A stretch of 28,038 bases of DNA, from the NCBI GenBank assembly GCA_021818665.1, contig JAKATQ010000003.1, positions 1,509-29,546 on the forward strand, written 5' to 3'. Both the position numbers and the translations under genes were made by a program. Shown piece by piece: positions 1-7,514 of the stretch. The notes below the pieces were generated by a model. The model made no database searches and had not been told where the DNA came from. It was given only the letters and a program-made list of their open reading frames with translations. Position 1 is the stretch's first letter. The number at the start of each line of letters is the position of its first letter. The DNA comes from Nanobdellota archaeon (GTDB taxonomy: Archaea; Nanobdellota; Nanobdellia; Parvarchaeales; Parvarchaeaceae).

Positions 1-173
1 AGCACGGTCATGTCGATGTAATCCGGCCGTATCAGCATGAACGACACCAGCAGAGGGAGGGTACCTGCGCCGAGTATTATTATAGAGGACCGATGCCTCT
101 CGAGGTGCACCGATGTGTGCTTTGATAAGAAATCTGTTATCGAAAATGCGACTAAAGCAACCAAAGCCGCCAC
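1..173 (-). CDS. N-terminal fragment of a membrane protein (cut by window edge)
   Basis: Reading the minus strand, one frame is open from an in-frame TAA at about 215-213 to the left edge of the window and encodes a strongly hydrophobic stretch. It contains two likely membrane helices, one around AALVALVAFS and one around IIILGAGTLPLLVSFMLI, separated by a short charged loop containing His, Arg and Glu. The only canonical start near the beginning of the frame is GTG at 173-171; this would shorten the first helix, because the open frame upstream (V-Y-F-Y-I-L) is also hydrophobic, so the start is uncertain. A TATA-like element lies at 211-220, about 40 bases upstream. The composition of this frame is protein-like while the other two minus frames are not. 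The family cannot be recognised from 57 residues. Confidence 0.5.
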   Translation of the reverse strand, partial: MAALVALVAFSITDFLSKHTSVHLERHRSSIIILGAGTLPLLVSFMLIRPDYIDMTV

Positions 174-272
174 CAGTCCGTAAGAAAGTATGTAAAAGTA
201 AACGGTGCGTGATTATATAAAACAAGAAGCAAAGATATATAGCCCCGTCTGGAGTAGTAAACCTGTGGGTGT

Positions 273-1652
273 ATGGATTTCAAAAAACTTAACTTCCCTA
301 AAGCGCCGTACATAAAAGTCGCGCCTCCTGGTCCTGAGGCTAAGCGGCTAATAAAGATACAATCCGAGACGGAGGGGAATGCCGTCTACTATCCTAAAAT
401 TCTGCCTTTTGTGCCCGACTCCGGCCTTGGCGCAACGCTTAAAGACGTGGATGGCAATGTATACATAGATTTCTCAGCCGGCGTCTCCGTACTAAATTTC
501 GGACACGCGAACCCCTATGTTCTTGGCAAGGCGACTGAGCAACTGAAAAAGATAACCCACACTCTTGATTTCCCGACCGTAGCAAGGACCGAACTGGTAA
601 AAAGACTGATTAGGCTGGCGCCGGGTGAGATGAATGGAAACGCCCGCGTGGTTTTTGGCGGACCGACCGGGTCTGACGCAGTAGAATCGGCGGTAAAACT
701 CGCGAAATTCTACACCAAAAGGATGTCGATGATTGCATTCCACGGCTCTTACCACGGTCAGACCACCATGGCGCTGGCTCTCACGTCCGAAAAAAAGTAC
801 AGGGAGCACTACTCTCCATTGGGACCGGAAGTTAGCTTCGCTCCATATCCTAATCTTTATCGGAACAGCTTCAATGAGAACGACCCGAAAAAACTCGTTA
901 GATTATGCGTGGATTATCTTACAGATATGATCGAGAGCCCGGACTCCGGCGTGTCAAAGCCGGCTGCAGTCATAGTGGAGCCGATACAGGGTGAAGGCGG
1001 GATAATAGTCCCTCCGAACGACTTCCTAAAAGAAATCGAGGCGGTATGCAGGAAAAACGATGTGTTGCTCATAGCTGACGAGATACAGACCGCCTTCTGC
1101 CGCACCGGCAGATGGTTCGCTTCAGAGTATTCCGGCGTGAATCCTGACATAATCACCATGGCAAAATCGCTCGGCGGCATAGGTTTGCCTATATCCGGCA
1201 TAATGTACAGAAAAGACCTTGATATATGGGGCCCCGGAGCGCACGTGGGGACTTTCCGCGGCGACGCAGTGGCGATGGCTGGTGGCGCTGCTGCCATAGA
1301 TTTCGCGAATGATGTCAGTCTACTGGGGCATGTTAATGAGCTTGGGGCTGCGGCGCTCTCGTTCTTAAAGGACACTGCCGGAGAAAGCAGATTCTTAGGG
1401 GACGTCAGGGGACGGGGGCTTTTTATAGGGTTGGAGTTTGTGAAAGACAAGCGAACAAAGGAACCGTGGAAAGAATTCTGTGACAAACTCCAAGCTGCGT
1501 GTTTCAAGAAGGGCGTTATAATCTGGCGAGGCGGCGCTTATGGGAATGTAATAAGGCTGGTACCTCCCCTGGTAATAACCAAGGAGCTTATGTTAAATGG
1601 ACTGGAAACGCTAAAGACTGAGATAAAACGGCTGGAAACCTCAGAAAAGTGA
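273..1652 (+). CDS. Class III PLP-dependent aminotransferase / amino-acid racemase-like enzyme
   Basis: A full-length (459 aa) fold-type I PLP enzyme of the ornithine/4-aminobutyrate aminotransferase class. Seen in the sequence: the D-x-D-G-N-x-Y-I-D-F-S-A-G entry motif (about 58-70), the F-H-G-S-Y-H-G-Q-T cofactor-binding segment (157-164), a D-E-I-Q-T-A-F-C-R-T-G motif (269-279) whose Asp should contact the pyridine nitrogen, and the Schiff-base lysine K298 in T-M-A-K-S-L-G-G. The N-terminus (P-P-G-P-E-A-K) and the C-terminal G-N-V-I-R-L-V-P-P-L resemble, from memory, the archaeal subgroup that includes broad-substrate amino-acid racemases of Thermococcales, so racemisation is as plausible as transamination. 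In the usual G-T-F-x-G-N-P position this protein has G-T-F-R-G-D, a small departure at the dimer/phosphate loop. It stands alone upstream of tRNA-Arg. Family assignment is firm; substrate is not known. Confidence 0.88.
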   Translation: MDFKKLNFPKAPYIKVAPPGPEAKRLIKIQSETEGNAVYYPKILPFVPDSGLGATLKDVDGNVYIDFSAGVSVLNFGHANPYVLGKATEQLKKITHTLDFPTVARTELVKRLIRLAPGEMNGNARVVFGGPTGSDAVESAVKLAKFYTKRMSMIAFHGSYHGQTTMALALTSEKKYREHYSPLGPEVSFAPYPNLYRNSFNENDPKKLVRLCVDYLTDMIESPDSGVSKPAAVIVEPIQGEGGIIVPPNDFLKEIEAVCRKNDVLLIADEIQTAFCRTGRWFASEYSGVNPDIITMAKSLGGIGLPISGIMYRKDLDIWGPGAHVGTFRGDAVAMAGGAAAIDFANDVSLLGHVNELGAAALSFLKDTAGESRFLGDVRGRGLFIGLEFVKDKRTKEPWKEFCDKLQAACFKKGVIIWRGGAYGNVIRLVPPLVITKELMLNGLETLKTEIKRLETSEK

Positions 1653-1663
1653 GCGTCTCCGCG

Positions 1664-1680
1664 TTTTTATATATTTATAA
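1664..1680 (+). promoter_or_regulatory. TATA element of tRNA-Arg, in a T-run after the aminotransferase gene
   Basis: An AT-only tract lies just after the stop codon of the aminotransferase gene. Its centre is about 25-30 bases upstream of the mature tRNA 5' end at 1701, the usual archaeal TATA-to-start distance. The T5 run at its beginning may also help terminate transcription of the upstream gene. Confidence 0.55.
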
Positions 1681-1700
1681 GGCCTACTAGATAGCTAGAA

Positions 1701-1774
1701 GCCCCTATAGTTTAGCTTGGACAGAATACCGGTTTCCTAAACCGGCTACCCAGGTTCAAATCCTGGTGGGGGCA
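1701..1774 (+). tRNA. tRNA-Arg (anticodon CCT)
   Basis: A complete cloverleaf can be drawn. The acceptor stem is 1701-1707 with 1767-1773 (GCCCCTA/TGGGGGC, one G-T pair) and the discriminator base is A1774. The anticodon stem CCGGT/ACCGG (1729-1733, 1741-1745) encloses the loop TTCCTAA, giving anticodon CCT at 1736-1738, which decodes AGG. The T arm is CCAGG-TTCAAAT-CCTGG (1750-1766). There is no intron and the 3' CCA is not encoded. The D stem is weak, with wobble pairs. Confidence 0.93.
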
Positions 1775-1792
1775 ACCTAGTTTCGACATGAT

Positions 1793-2428
1793 TTATTCTT
1801 TAATGTATTTTCTTATAATGCTAAGGACTTCTCTGTCTGAAACCTGCTCGAAATCACCGTAGAAGTGGCCTATAGCATAGAATGGCGCGGGGGTTTCCGC
1901 TACCACGACTTCGTCCGCTTCGTTCTCTAGCTGTCTCACTACGTCGCCTGGCGCCACCGGTGTTGCTACTATTATTTTTTCTGGCCCTAAGCTGCGGATA
2001 TACCTTATCGCACATAGGGTCGTAAGTCCGGTCGCGATGCCGTCATCGACTATTATCACCGTCTTCTCTCCTATCTCCGGATCCAGCTTGTCGGCCAAAT
2101 ATTTCTTTAGGCGCCTTTTTATTTCTTTTAGCTGTCGAGCCTTTTCCTTTTGTATGTATCGGTCGGGTATGGAAAAATCGTTTATAAGTTCTCTGTCGAG
2201 GACCGTGCTGCCGTCTTCGGATACCGCGCCTATCGCAGCCTCCTGGTCGGATGGCGCTCCTATCTTTTTTGTCATTAAAAGGCCTATCTTCGCATTGAGC
2301 GATTCGCACACCTCGTCCGCTATGATCACGCCACCTCTCGGTATAGCTAGTACTACAGAATCCTTGCCCCTATAACGGCTCAGAAGCGCGGCTAGCTTCT
2401 TGCCGGCGTCTCTCCTGTCCCTGAACAC
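1793..2428 (-). CDS. Predicted phosphoribosyltransferase (COG1926-like)
   Basis: A type I phosphoribosyltransferase-like protein of 211 aa. The PRPP-binding signature V-I-I-V-D-D-G-I-A-T-G is seen at about 124-134, with the adjacent acidic pair D128-D129. The N-terminal F-R-D-R-R-D-A-G-K-K-L-A motif and A-I-P-R-G-G-V (28-34) match a family of predicted phosphoribosyltransferases widespread in prokaryotes whose physiological base or substrate is unknown. The start is GTG at 2428; an AT-rich TATA-like element at about 2448-2459 sits roughly 25 bases upstream, which suggests a nearly leaderless mRNA. It is transcribed convergently with the aminotransferase and tRNA-Arg. Assignment to the fold is firm; the reaction is not known. 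Confidence 0.82.
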   Translation of the reverse strand: MFRDRRDAGKKLAALLSRYRGKDSVVLAIPRGGVIIADEVCESLNAKIGLLMTKKIGAPSDQEAAIGAVSEDGSTVLDRELINDFSIPDRYIQKEKARQLKEIKRRLKKYLADKLDPEIGEKTVIIVDDGIATGLTTLCAIRYIRSLGPEKIIVATPVAPGDVVRQLENEADEVVVAETPAPFYAIGHFYGDFEQVSDREVLSIIRKYIKE

Positions 2429-2539
2429 GTATGATTATAGCGCAGCGTAAATTAAACCTTGAGCCGCGGGCTAAATGAGCGTCTCGTTTTTAAAAGCATA
2501 TAAATGTGCTTGGGATTAATACAATATAATTATCTGTAT

Positions 2540-3202
2540 ATGCTAGCAAACAACCCGTTTGTGATGATAACGTCCTCCGGAAACGAGAAAGTCGTCGATA
2601 GAGTACGCGAGAAGGTGGAACTCCAGATGCACATAAACGCCGCTATAAACGGCGGCGGTATCGTCATCCTGAAGGGCGCACCGGGCGTGGGCAAGAGCAC
2701 GCTTATACACTTGGTCCTTAAAGACCTCAGCAAGACGAAGACATTGGAAGTGATAAAGGAGGAGTTCACCCCATCTACGTATAACCGCATAAGGACGGTA
2801 AACATAAACCCTCTCAAAAAGACCCTTATAATCTTAGACGACTTCAACAACGTGGAGATGCTAGACGCTGCAAGCCAGACGAAGATACTAAACCTCATAG
2901 ACGACCTTGCGCGAAGATTCGGGATGCTGCTTGTCGAAAACCGCGATGAGGGAGTGGAAAGGGACTTCAAAAAGCTTGGGAAGAGGTTCGAGAAATTCGA
3001 GATTAAGGGTCTCTCGCGCGTCGACTTAAAGCAGCTCATAATAGACCGGCTAAACATGGCCAGGAAAGTGCCTACGGAACAGATTGACCCGTTCAATGAG
3101 GGCGAATATGACAAGATATACAAGAAATCTGGCGGAAATCCACGCATAGCCTTGCTGATCTGTTCCTCTTTGTACGACCAGAAAGAGACTTCGATAATCT
3201 GA
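2540..3202 (+). CDS. AAA/ORC-type P-loop ATPase
   Basis: A 220-residue P-loop ATPase. Walker A is G-A-P-G-V-G-K-S-T (about 46-54) and Walker B is L-I-I-L-D-D-F (about 96-102). Near the end, K-S-G-G-N-P-R-I-A resembles the lid/sensor-2 region of Orc/Cdc6- and MoxR-like archaeal ATPases. An earlier in-frame ATG exists at 2504, but the internal ATG at 2540 is preferred: the motif M-L-A-N-N-P-F looks like the natural N-terminus and a TATA-like tract (2487-2507) would place the transcript start close to 2540. No winged-helix DNA-binding domain, protease or other effector domain is attached, so the output is unknown. The next gene, a presenilin-like protease, starts 31 bases after the stop, so the two may be co-transcribed. 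Confidence 0.72.
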   Translation: MLANNPFVMITSSGNEKVVDRVREKVELQMHINAAINGGGIVILKGAPGVGKSTLIHLVLKDLSKTKTLEVIKEEFTPSTYNRIRTVNINPLKKTLIILDDFNNVEMLDAASQTKILNLIDDLARRFGMLLVENRDEGVERDFKKLGKRFEKFEIKGLSRVDLKQLIIDRLNMARKVPTEQIDPFNEGEYDKIYKKSGGNPRIALLICSSLYDQKETSII

Positions 3203-3233
3203 ACGTAAGAAAGCCGCACGTGGCCTAAAAAAT

Positions 3234-4085
3234 ATGAAAGGGACTCCGAGAACTGCGTTATTGATGCTCATAATATTCGCAGCCACGATACTCGGCTCCG
3301 AGCTCTTCACAGTCGGCACACTCACGTTATATTCTCATGCGAACCTGAGCGCGGGGCAGGTTTACGCTATTTCCCCTTATATCGAGTTGACTGAAATAGT
3401 CACCGGTCTTATAATCATAACGGCGATAATGCTGATACTGATAAGATACGGCCTAATGCGCATAATCTTTTGGATATTCATAGTTATCTCATTCCTGATA
3501 ATACTGGAGTTCTATGACACCGCACTTTACCTCGCATTTCCCTCCGATTATGTAAGTATGGCCGTCTTGGGTCTGGCGGTATTAACCATAGTATATTATG
3601 TAAAATTCGCGGGAACGGTCGGCAGAAACCTCGTGAACATAGTGATATTCATAACCATATCATCCATACTCTCGCTTTCGCTCGGCGTATTGCCGACTCT
3701 TATACTTGTCGGGATAATAGCCGTGTATGACTACATAGCGGTATTTGTCACAAAACACATGCTGACTTTGGCTGGCGCCCTGTCGAAAGGCGGGTTCCTG
3801 TTTTCCGGTATAGTACTGTCTGCCAAAAAGATCAAGAATCTTGGCCGTGGGCATATGATACTCGGTGGCGGGGACCTGGTCTTTCCAGCCATGTTTGTAG
3901 ACGCCGTCTATGTAAACTACCCGATATTCGCATCGTATCTTGTATCTGTAGGGGCGTTGCTAGGCCTAGGCTTGATAATCCTGCTCGGAAAGCGCGGTAA
4001 GGCGTATCCTGCCATGTCGGTTATAGGACCCGCGCAGATTCTGTTTTTCGGACTTTACATCCTTACAACTTTTATAAGGCTCTAA
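3234..4085 (+). CDS. Presenilin / signal-peptide-peptidase-like intramembrane aspartyl protease
   Basis: A 283-residue polytopic membrane protein with about nine predicted helices. The hallmarks of the presenilin/SPP homologue family are visible: Y165-D166 inside a helix (A-V-Y-D-Y), the G-G-G-D segment with Asp214 at the start of the next helix pair (L-G-G-G-D-L-V-F-P), and a PAL-like P-A-M at 259-261. The two Asp residues would be the catalytic pair cleaving transmembrane segments within the membrane. Length fits archaeal members, which lack large loops. The gene follows the AAA ATPase by 31 bases and precedes the MIP18-family gene by 15 bases, suggesting one plus-strand transcription unit. 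The degenerate PAL (PAM rather than PAL) is the main deviation. Natural substrates in archaea are not established; leader-peptide remnants or membrane regulators are possibilities. Confidence 0.8.
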   Translation: MKGTPRTALLMLIIFAATILGSELFTVGTLTLYSHANLSAGQVYAISPYIELTEIVTGLIIITAIMLILIRYGLMRIIFWIFIVISFLIILEFYDTALYLAFPSDYVSMAVLGLAVLTIVYYVKFAGTVGRNLVNIVIFITISSILSLSLGVLPTLILVGIIAVYDYIAVFVTKHMLTLAGALSKGGFLFSGIVLSAKKIKNLGRGHMILGGGDLVFPAMFVDAVYVNYPIFASYLVSVGALLGLGLIILLGKRGKAYPAMSVIGPAQILFFGLYILTTFIRL

Positions 4086-4100
4086 TCTCATAATTATCGT

Positions 4101-4406
4101 GTGGAAATCAAAGTCAGGCAGAACGATGTCATAAGCGCCTTAAAGGACTGCTACGACCCGGAGATACCTGTAAACATCTACGACCTTGGGCTTATCTATA
4201 AGATAGAGATAAACGTTCGGAAGGTCGAGATAACAATGACTCTAACGTCCCCGTTTTGCCCAGCCACCGATTTCATGGTTGAGGACATAAAAAACAAGGT
4301 AAAGATAATGTCAGGGGCAGAGGACGTCGAATTAAACGTGGTATTCGACCCGCCGTGGGACCAGAGCAAGATGTCGGAAGAGGCCAAAGCGCAGTTAGGC
4401 CTGTGA
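4101..4406 (+). CDS. MIP18/DUF59-family iron-sulfur assembly protein
   Basis: A 101-residue single-domain protein with a GTG start, 15 bases after the preceding gene. It shows the family signature D-P-E-I-P-V-N-I-Y-D-L-G-L-I-Y (19-33), the conserved reactive cysteine C53 in T-S-P-F-C-P, and V-F-D-P-P-W (81-86). Family members (SufT, the N-terminal domain of Mrp/ApbC, eukaryotic CIAO2/MIP18) take part in maturation and targeting of Fe-S clusters; the conserved Cys is thought to hold the cluster transiently. Topo VI and PolD genes lie nearby, but no direct functional link can be read from the sequence. Domain assignment is strong; the specific client is not known. Confidence 0.88.
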   Translation: MEIKVRQNDVISALKDCYDPEIPVNIYDLGLIYKIEINVRKVEITMTLTSPFCPATDFMVEDIKNKVKIMSGAEDVELNVVFDPPWDQSKMSEEAKAQLGL

Positions 4407-4412
4407 CTCCCT

Positions 4413-4470
4413 ATGCGCTGAAAACAGCGTAAGAAGCTGACATTAGGTTTAGCTTTTGCAGCGCATCTGC
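4413..4470. other. Structured intergenic stretch with competing hairpins between convergent genes
   Basis: Three short inverted repeats lie in a row: 4414-4420/4425-4431 around an AAAA loop, AAGCT/AGCTT (4434-4438, 4451-4455) followed by a T-run, and GCAG/CTGC (4458-4470). In addition, ATGCGCTG (4413-4420) is the exact reverse complement of CAGCGCAT (4459-4466), so the first arm has two mutually exclusive partners. It sits 7 bases after the MIP18 gene and ahead of the convergent 3' end of top6A, where a terminator or 3'-UTR structure is expected. A small RNA is possible but no known family is recognised. Confidence 0.35.
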
Positions 4471-4540
4471 AAACGTTTTATCGCGCCCGTTCCATGTCTC
4501 TTCTATCAAGGCTCTTTATCGCAGGTTGTCCTATGTAAAT

Positions 4541-5638
4541 TTAGTCTAAAAACTTCTTTTCCTTTATTTTTTCCGGCAGATATTTTTCCGTCATGAATGA
4601 AAGGCCTTTGGCGGTGAAAGCGTTCAACTCGACTTTGGCTCCCAGTTTTTCCATTTTTCCGAATTCCTCAGTCCACGGTTTGTTGTCCTTGAACCATTCA
4701 TATTTCTGTATCTGCTTCAATCGCACCATATCGACGTCCTTGAATTTTATCAGATGCCTCTTTAAGTCGTATCTCTCTATGTCGTCTGCAAGGAGCCCCA
4801 TGAATCTCGCCTGCGGCAGGGCAAGTTTTTCGGAAGCGTGCGCTAGGGCGATGGAGCCGAATTTTATCGCCGAATATATATAGAAGCCCCACGGATCGAA
4901 ATCTGTTAGGATGTATACTGGGAGGTTCTGTTCGTTGTACAAGCGCTGCAGAAGCCTCCTTATGCCGCGTGTCGCCTGGCCTTGGCTGGCGATTATCACG
5001 CAGTTCAGCTTCTTCCAGGCCCTGTCCTCGTTGAGTCGGTCCCATATGGCTGCTTTCTCCATATAAAGGACGAATTTTGCGTTCACTCTTTTGAATTCGA
5101 TGTCTTCAGTAGTGCTCGGTATGGCCCAGCCACCGCTCCCCATCTTTGCCCAGTCTATAGTATCTTCACGGTCTTCTATGACAACGTCGCCGGCGACGGC
5201 GCCGTTTTTATTCGCGGTTATATGTAGCTGTTCCCGTGTAAGATCTGTTATAAGCTCAAGGTCTTCCACCGCCTTGTCCGTCTCTGTCTGGTCATCGACC
5301 ACGTCTATCTTTGTGCCCGGAATCGTCCTCCTCATCTGATAAAACACGTCCCTCAGACTGGTGTGCTTATCGCTCTGGATGAGGTTCTTGCTGAGCGAGG
5401 CTACCGCTACGGTCTGCACGAACTTTCTTACGTGCCCTACATTTAGAAAATAGCGCTTTGACGTGCTTTCTCCGAGCGTCAGTATGCCTTTCTCCTTGCT
5501 GTATTTTACGTTCGCCAGGCCTCTCGTTGGTACGATTAAATATGGGTTCTGGCCCCTCTCTATCTCCTTGTATATGCCGTTTCCAAGGTCCTCTAGCTGC
5601 GATATCTTTTTCTTTGTGTTCTTGTTATCAGACGCCAT
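4541..5638 (-). CDS. top6A: DNA topoisomerase VI subunit A (Spo11-like)
   Basis: The DNA-cleaving subunit of type IIB topoisomerase VI, 365 aa, normal length for the family. The winged-helix domain carries the catalytic tyrosine Y100 in D-V-F-Y-Q-M-R-R, which forms the 5' phosphotyrosyl link during double-strand passage. The Toprim domain shows the Mg-binding glutamate E194 (L-Y-M-E-K) and the D-x-D pair D246/D248 in L-T-D-F-D-P-W-G. With subunit B it forms an A2B2 enzyme that relaxes and decatenates DNA. It is the last gene of the elp3 - KH - top6B - top6A operon: its start (5638) overlaps the end of top6B by 11 bases, implying translational coupling. All key residues are present. Confidence 0.97.
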   Translation of the reverse strand: MASDNKNTKKKISQLEDLGNGIYKEIERGQNPYLIVPTRGLANVKYSKEKGILTLGESTSKRYFLNVGHVRKFVQTVAVASLSKNLIQSDKHTSLRDVFYQMRRTIPGTKIDVVDDQTETDKAVEDLELITDLTREQLHITANKNGAVAGDVVIEDREDTIDWAKMGSGGWAIPSTTEDIEFKRVNAKFVLYMEKAAIWDRLNEDRAWKKLNCVIIASQGQATRGIRRLLQRLYNEQNLPVYILTDFDPWGFYIYSAIKFGSIALAHASEKLALPQARFMGLLADDIERYDLKRHLIKFKDVDMVRLKQIQKYEWFKDNKPWTEEFGKMEKLGAKVELNAFTAKGLSFMTEKYLPEKIKEKKFLD

Positions 5639-7514
5639 CCGGTTCCTCCTCAGTCTCCGTTTTGCCCTCTACATCGCTTGATATCTTCGTGGAAACGACT
5701 TCGCTTGCGCTAAGACTTTCTTTTACCGTCGTCTCTACCGTTTCTTTCTGTTTTTCTAGGAAGCGGGATATCCTAGCTTTGACTTTTTCCTCGTCTGCAC
5801 TTATAAGTTTTGAAAGAGAGAATGCTAGTTCCAGTCCATATTTGTCGAATAGGCTTATCCTTTCCGCAAAAAGCGCGCTTTTGTGTTTCCTGTTCAGGAA
5901 CGTTGACATCGTCCTCGTCAGTTCCTGAAGCGCTAGCTTTATTTCCTTTGTTATCGCAGGGTAGCTGGCTATCGCAGTCTTGCCCTCGTTCGTATACGGG
6001 ACCCAGACGGACGACATATGTATGAGAAACACCATCGGCCCTAAGGGGACCCTGTTCTCGGCTTTTATCCCGTACCTGCCGTAGTCTATGCTCAGGAAAC
6101 TCTGAGTGAGAGCACACGATGCAGAATCAAAAAGCAGCGGTATCTTGTTTGCGTATCTAAGCAGCTGTGCCTTCTCATTCGTGAGTTCGCCGCCATACGC
6201 GACCGCGACCTCTATCTGGAACGGCATGCCTCTGTACACCTCGGGCCTTCTGCTCACAGCATGCACGTATTCCGGCTTAAACTCCGTCTTGAGTCTTTTC
6301 TCTAGCTCCTCGACGCCTATCGGCGAGAGACAGTCTGTCTGCGGGCGCATCAATTCTAGCGACTGGAGGGCCTTAAGTATCGAGTTCGCCTGCGCCCTGT
6401 CCACGTCACTGGGCTTCATGCGCGGCTCTAGACCTACGGCTTTTATCGTCGAATCGGCGACGGAATTACTGACTCTAGATAGTTCATTCTCGAGGACTCC
6501 TTTGAGCGTCCTTTCCGCGGAGTTCTTAAGTATCCTCATGAATATCCCTATTTCGAGCCCCTGCGGGTGCGGCTTTATGGATATGGCTTCCTTTGGCAGC
6601 TGATTAGCGACGCGTTTGTAAACTGTTTTTTCGCCGTTCGGACTGGTATAAGATATTGTCGCCGCTGGATTTACAATCGACGTTCTCCTTATGTACTCGT
6701 CGACGCCTTTGCTCCCTGCGAGATACAGGCCTTCTATTTCTAGTTCGATCTCCGTGCCGTGCTCGTATGGAAAATCCACTTCCGCTTTTTCGATGACTTC
6801 CGGCTCGTTCTTCGTTATGTTTATCTGCACTTTCATCATCACGGCCTTCTTCTGGCTCTTTACTTTTGAGATTATTGTAGCCGGCTTGCCGGTGGTCAGT
6901 TGCGAGTAAAGGACGGCCGAGTGTATGCCTATCCCCTGTTGCCCCCTGCTCTGCTTCATTGACTGAAACTTGCTGCCATAAAGCATCCTGCCGAATATGT
7001 CCGGTATCTTTGCGGCCAGTATACCCGGTCCATTGTCCCTGACCATTATGGAGAATATCGGGGACGTCTTCCTCATCGTCAACTGTGCGCCGTTGAGGGA
7101 AACCGACAGTTTCTCGTTGTTTTCTGTTATGGTGAATTCTTGGTTGTCGAACCTTAAGACGGCTTTGCCACCACGCATCTGCTTTGTATCGCTGTTGCCC
7201 TTGTATAGGACCGTGATGTTGTTTTTTTGGACCATCATCTGTGCTACGTTGTGTTTTTCATCTAAGAGCTGGTAGTTATCGCTCATCGCCCTTACGTCAA
7301 CAGTCACTTCCGGCAGGTCGACTGGCTGGCCGCTCCTCGCCTGCATGTGGCCCAGATCCTCGCAGGCGTCGAGCGAGTTGTCTACGGCCTCTTTGACGCA
7401 AGTAAGGAGGGCTTTTTGCTTGTTGTCGAATCCTAGCAGATGCCGGTTCTTCTCAAAGAATTCTGTGACGCTTATCGCACGCTGTTGTTTTGCAAGCTCC
7501 TCAGCTATTTCCAT
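5628..7514 (-). CDS. top6B: DNA topoisomerase VI subunit B (GHKL ATPase)
   Basis: The ATPase subunit of topoisomerase VI, 628 aa. GHKL motifs are clear: N-box E42 and N46 in K-E-A-V-D-N-S-L-D-A, D160-N-G-P-G-I, the lid G-Q-Q-G-I-G-I-H-S-A-V-L-Y-S-Q (191-205), then an H2TH region, transducer and a charged, Glu-rich C-terminal tail. Between the N-box helix and the D-N-G-P-G-I motif there are about 65 residues (roughly 82-150) that I do not find in the Sulfolobus protein as I remember it; they look like a beta-rich insertion within the ATP-binding domain. The 3' end overlaps top6A by 11 bases and the start overlaps the end of the KH-protein gene by 14 bases. Confidence 0.96.
   Translation of the reverse strand: MEIAEELAKQQRAISVTEFFEKNRHLLGFDNKQKALLTCVKEAVDNSLDACEDLGHMQARSGQPVDLPEVTVDVRAMSDNYQLLDEKHNVAQMMVQKNNITVLYKGNSDTKQMRGGKAVLRFDNQEFTITENNEKLSVSLNGAQLTMRKTSPIFSIMVRDNGPGILAAKIPDIFGRMLYGSKFQSMKQSRGQQGIGIHSAVLYSQLTTGKPATIISKVKSQKKAVMMKVQINITKNEPEVIEKAEVDFPYEHGTEIELEIEGLYLAGSKGVDEYIRRTSIVNPAATISYTSPNGEKTVYKRVANQLPKEAISIKPHPQGLEIGIFMRILKNSAERTLKGVLENELSRVSNSVADSTIKAVGLEPRMKPSDVDRAQANSILKALQSLELMRPQTDCLSPIGVEELEKRLKTEFKPEYVHAVSRRPEVYRGMPFQIEVAVAYGGELTNEKAQLLRYANKIPLLFDSASCALTQSFLSIDYGRYGIKAENRVPLGPMVFLIHMSSVWVPYTNEGKTAIASYPAITKEIKLALQELTRTMSTFLNRKHKSALFAERISLFDKYGLELAFSLSKLISADEEKVKARISRFLEKQKETVETTVKESLSASEVVSTKISSDVEGKTETEEEPDGV

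Noticed and set aside
914..1507. Minus-strand frame opposite the aminotransferase
   Set aside because: No domain signal and Ser/Pro-rich; the sense gene is full length with all motifs.
2530..3219. Long minus-strand frame opposite the AAA ATPase
   Set aside because: Antisense by-product; the plus frame has intact Walker motifs.
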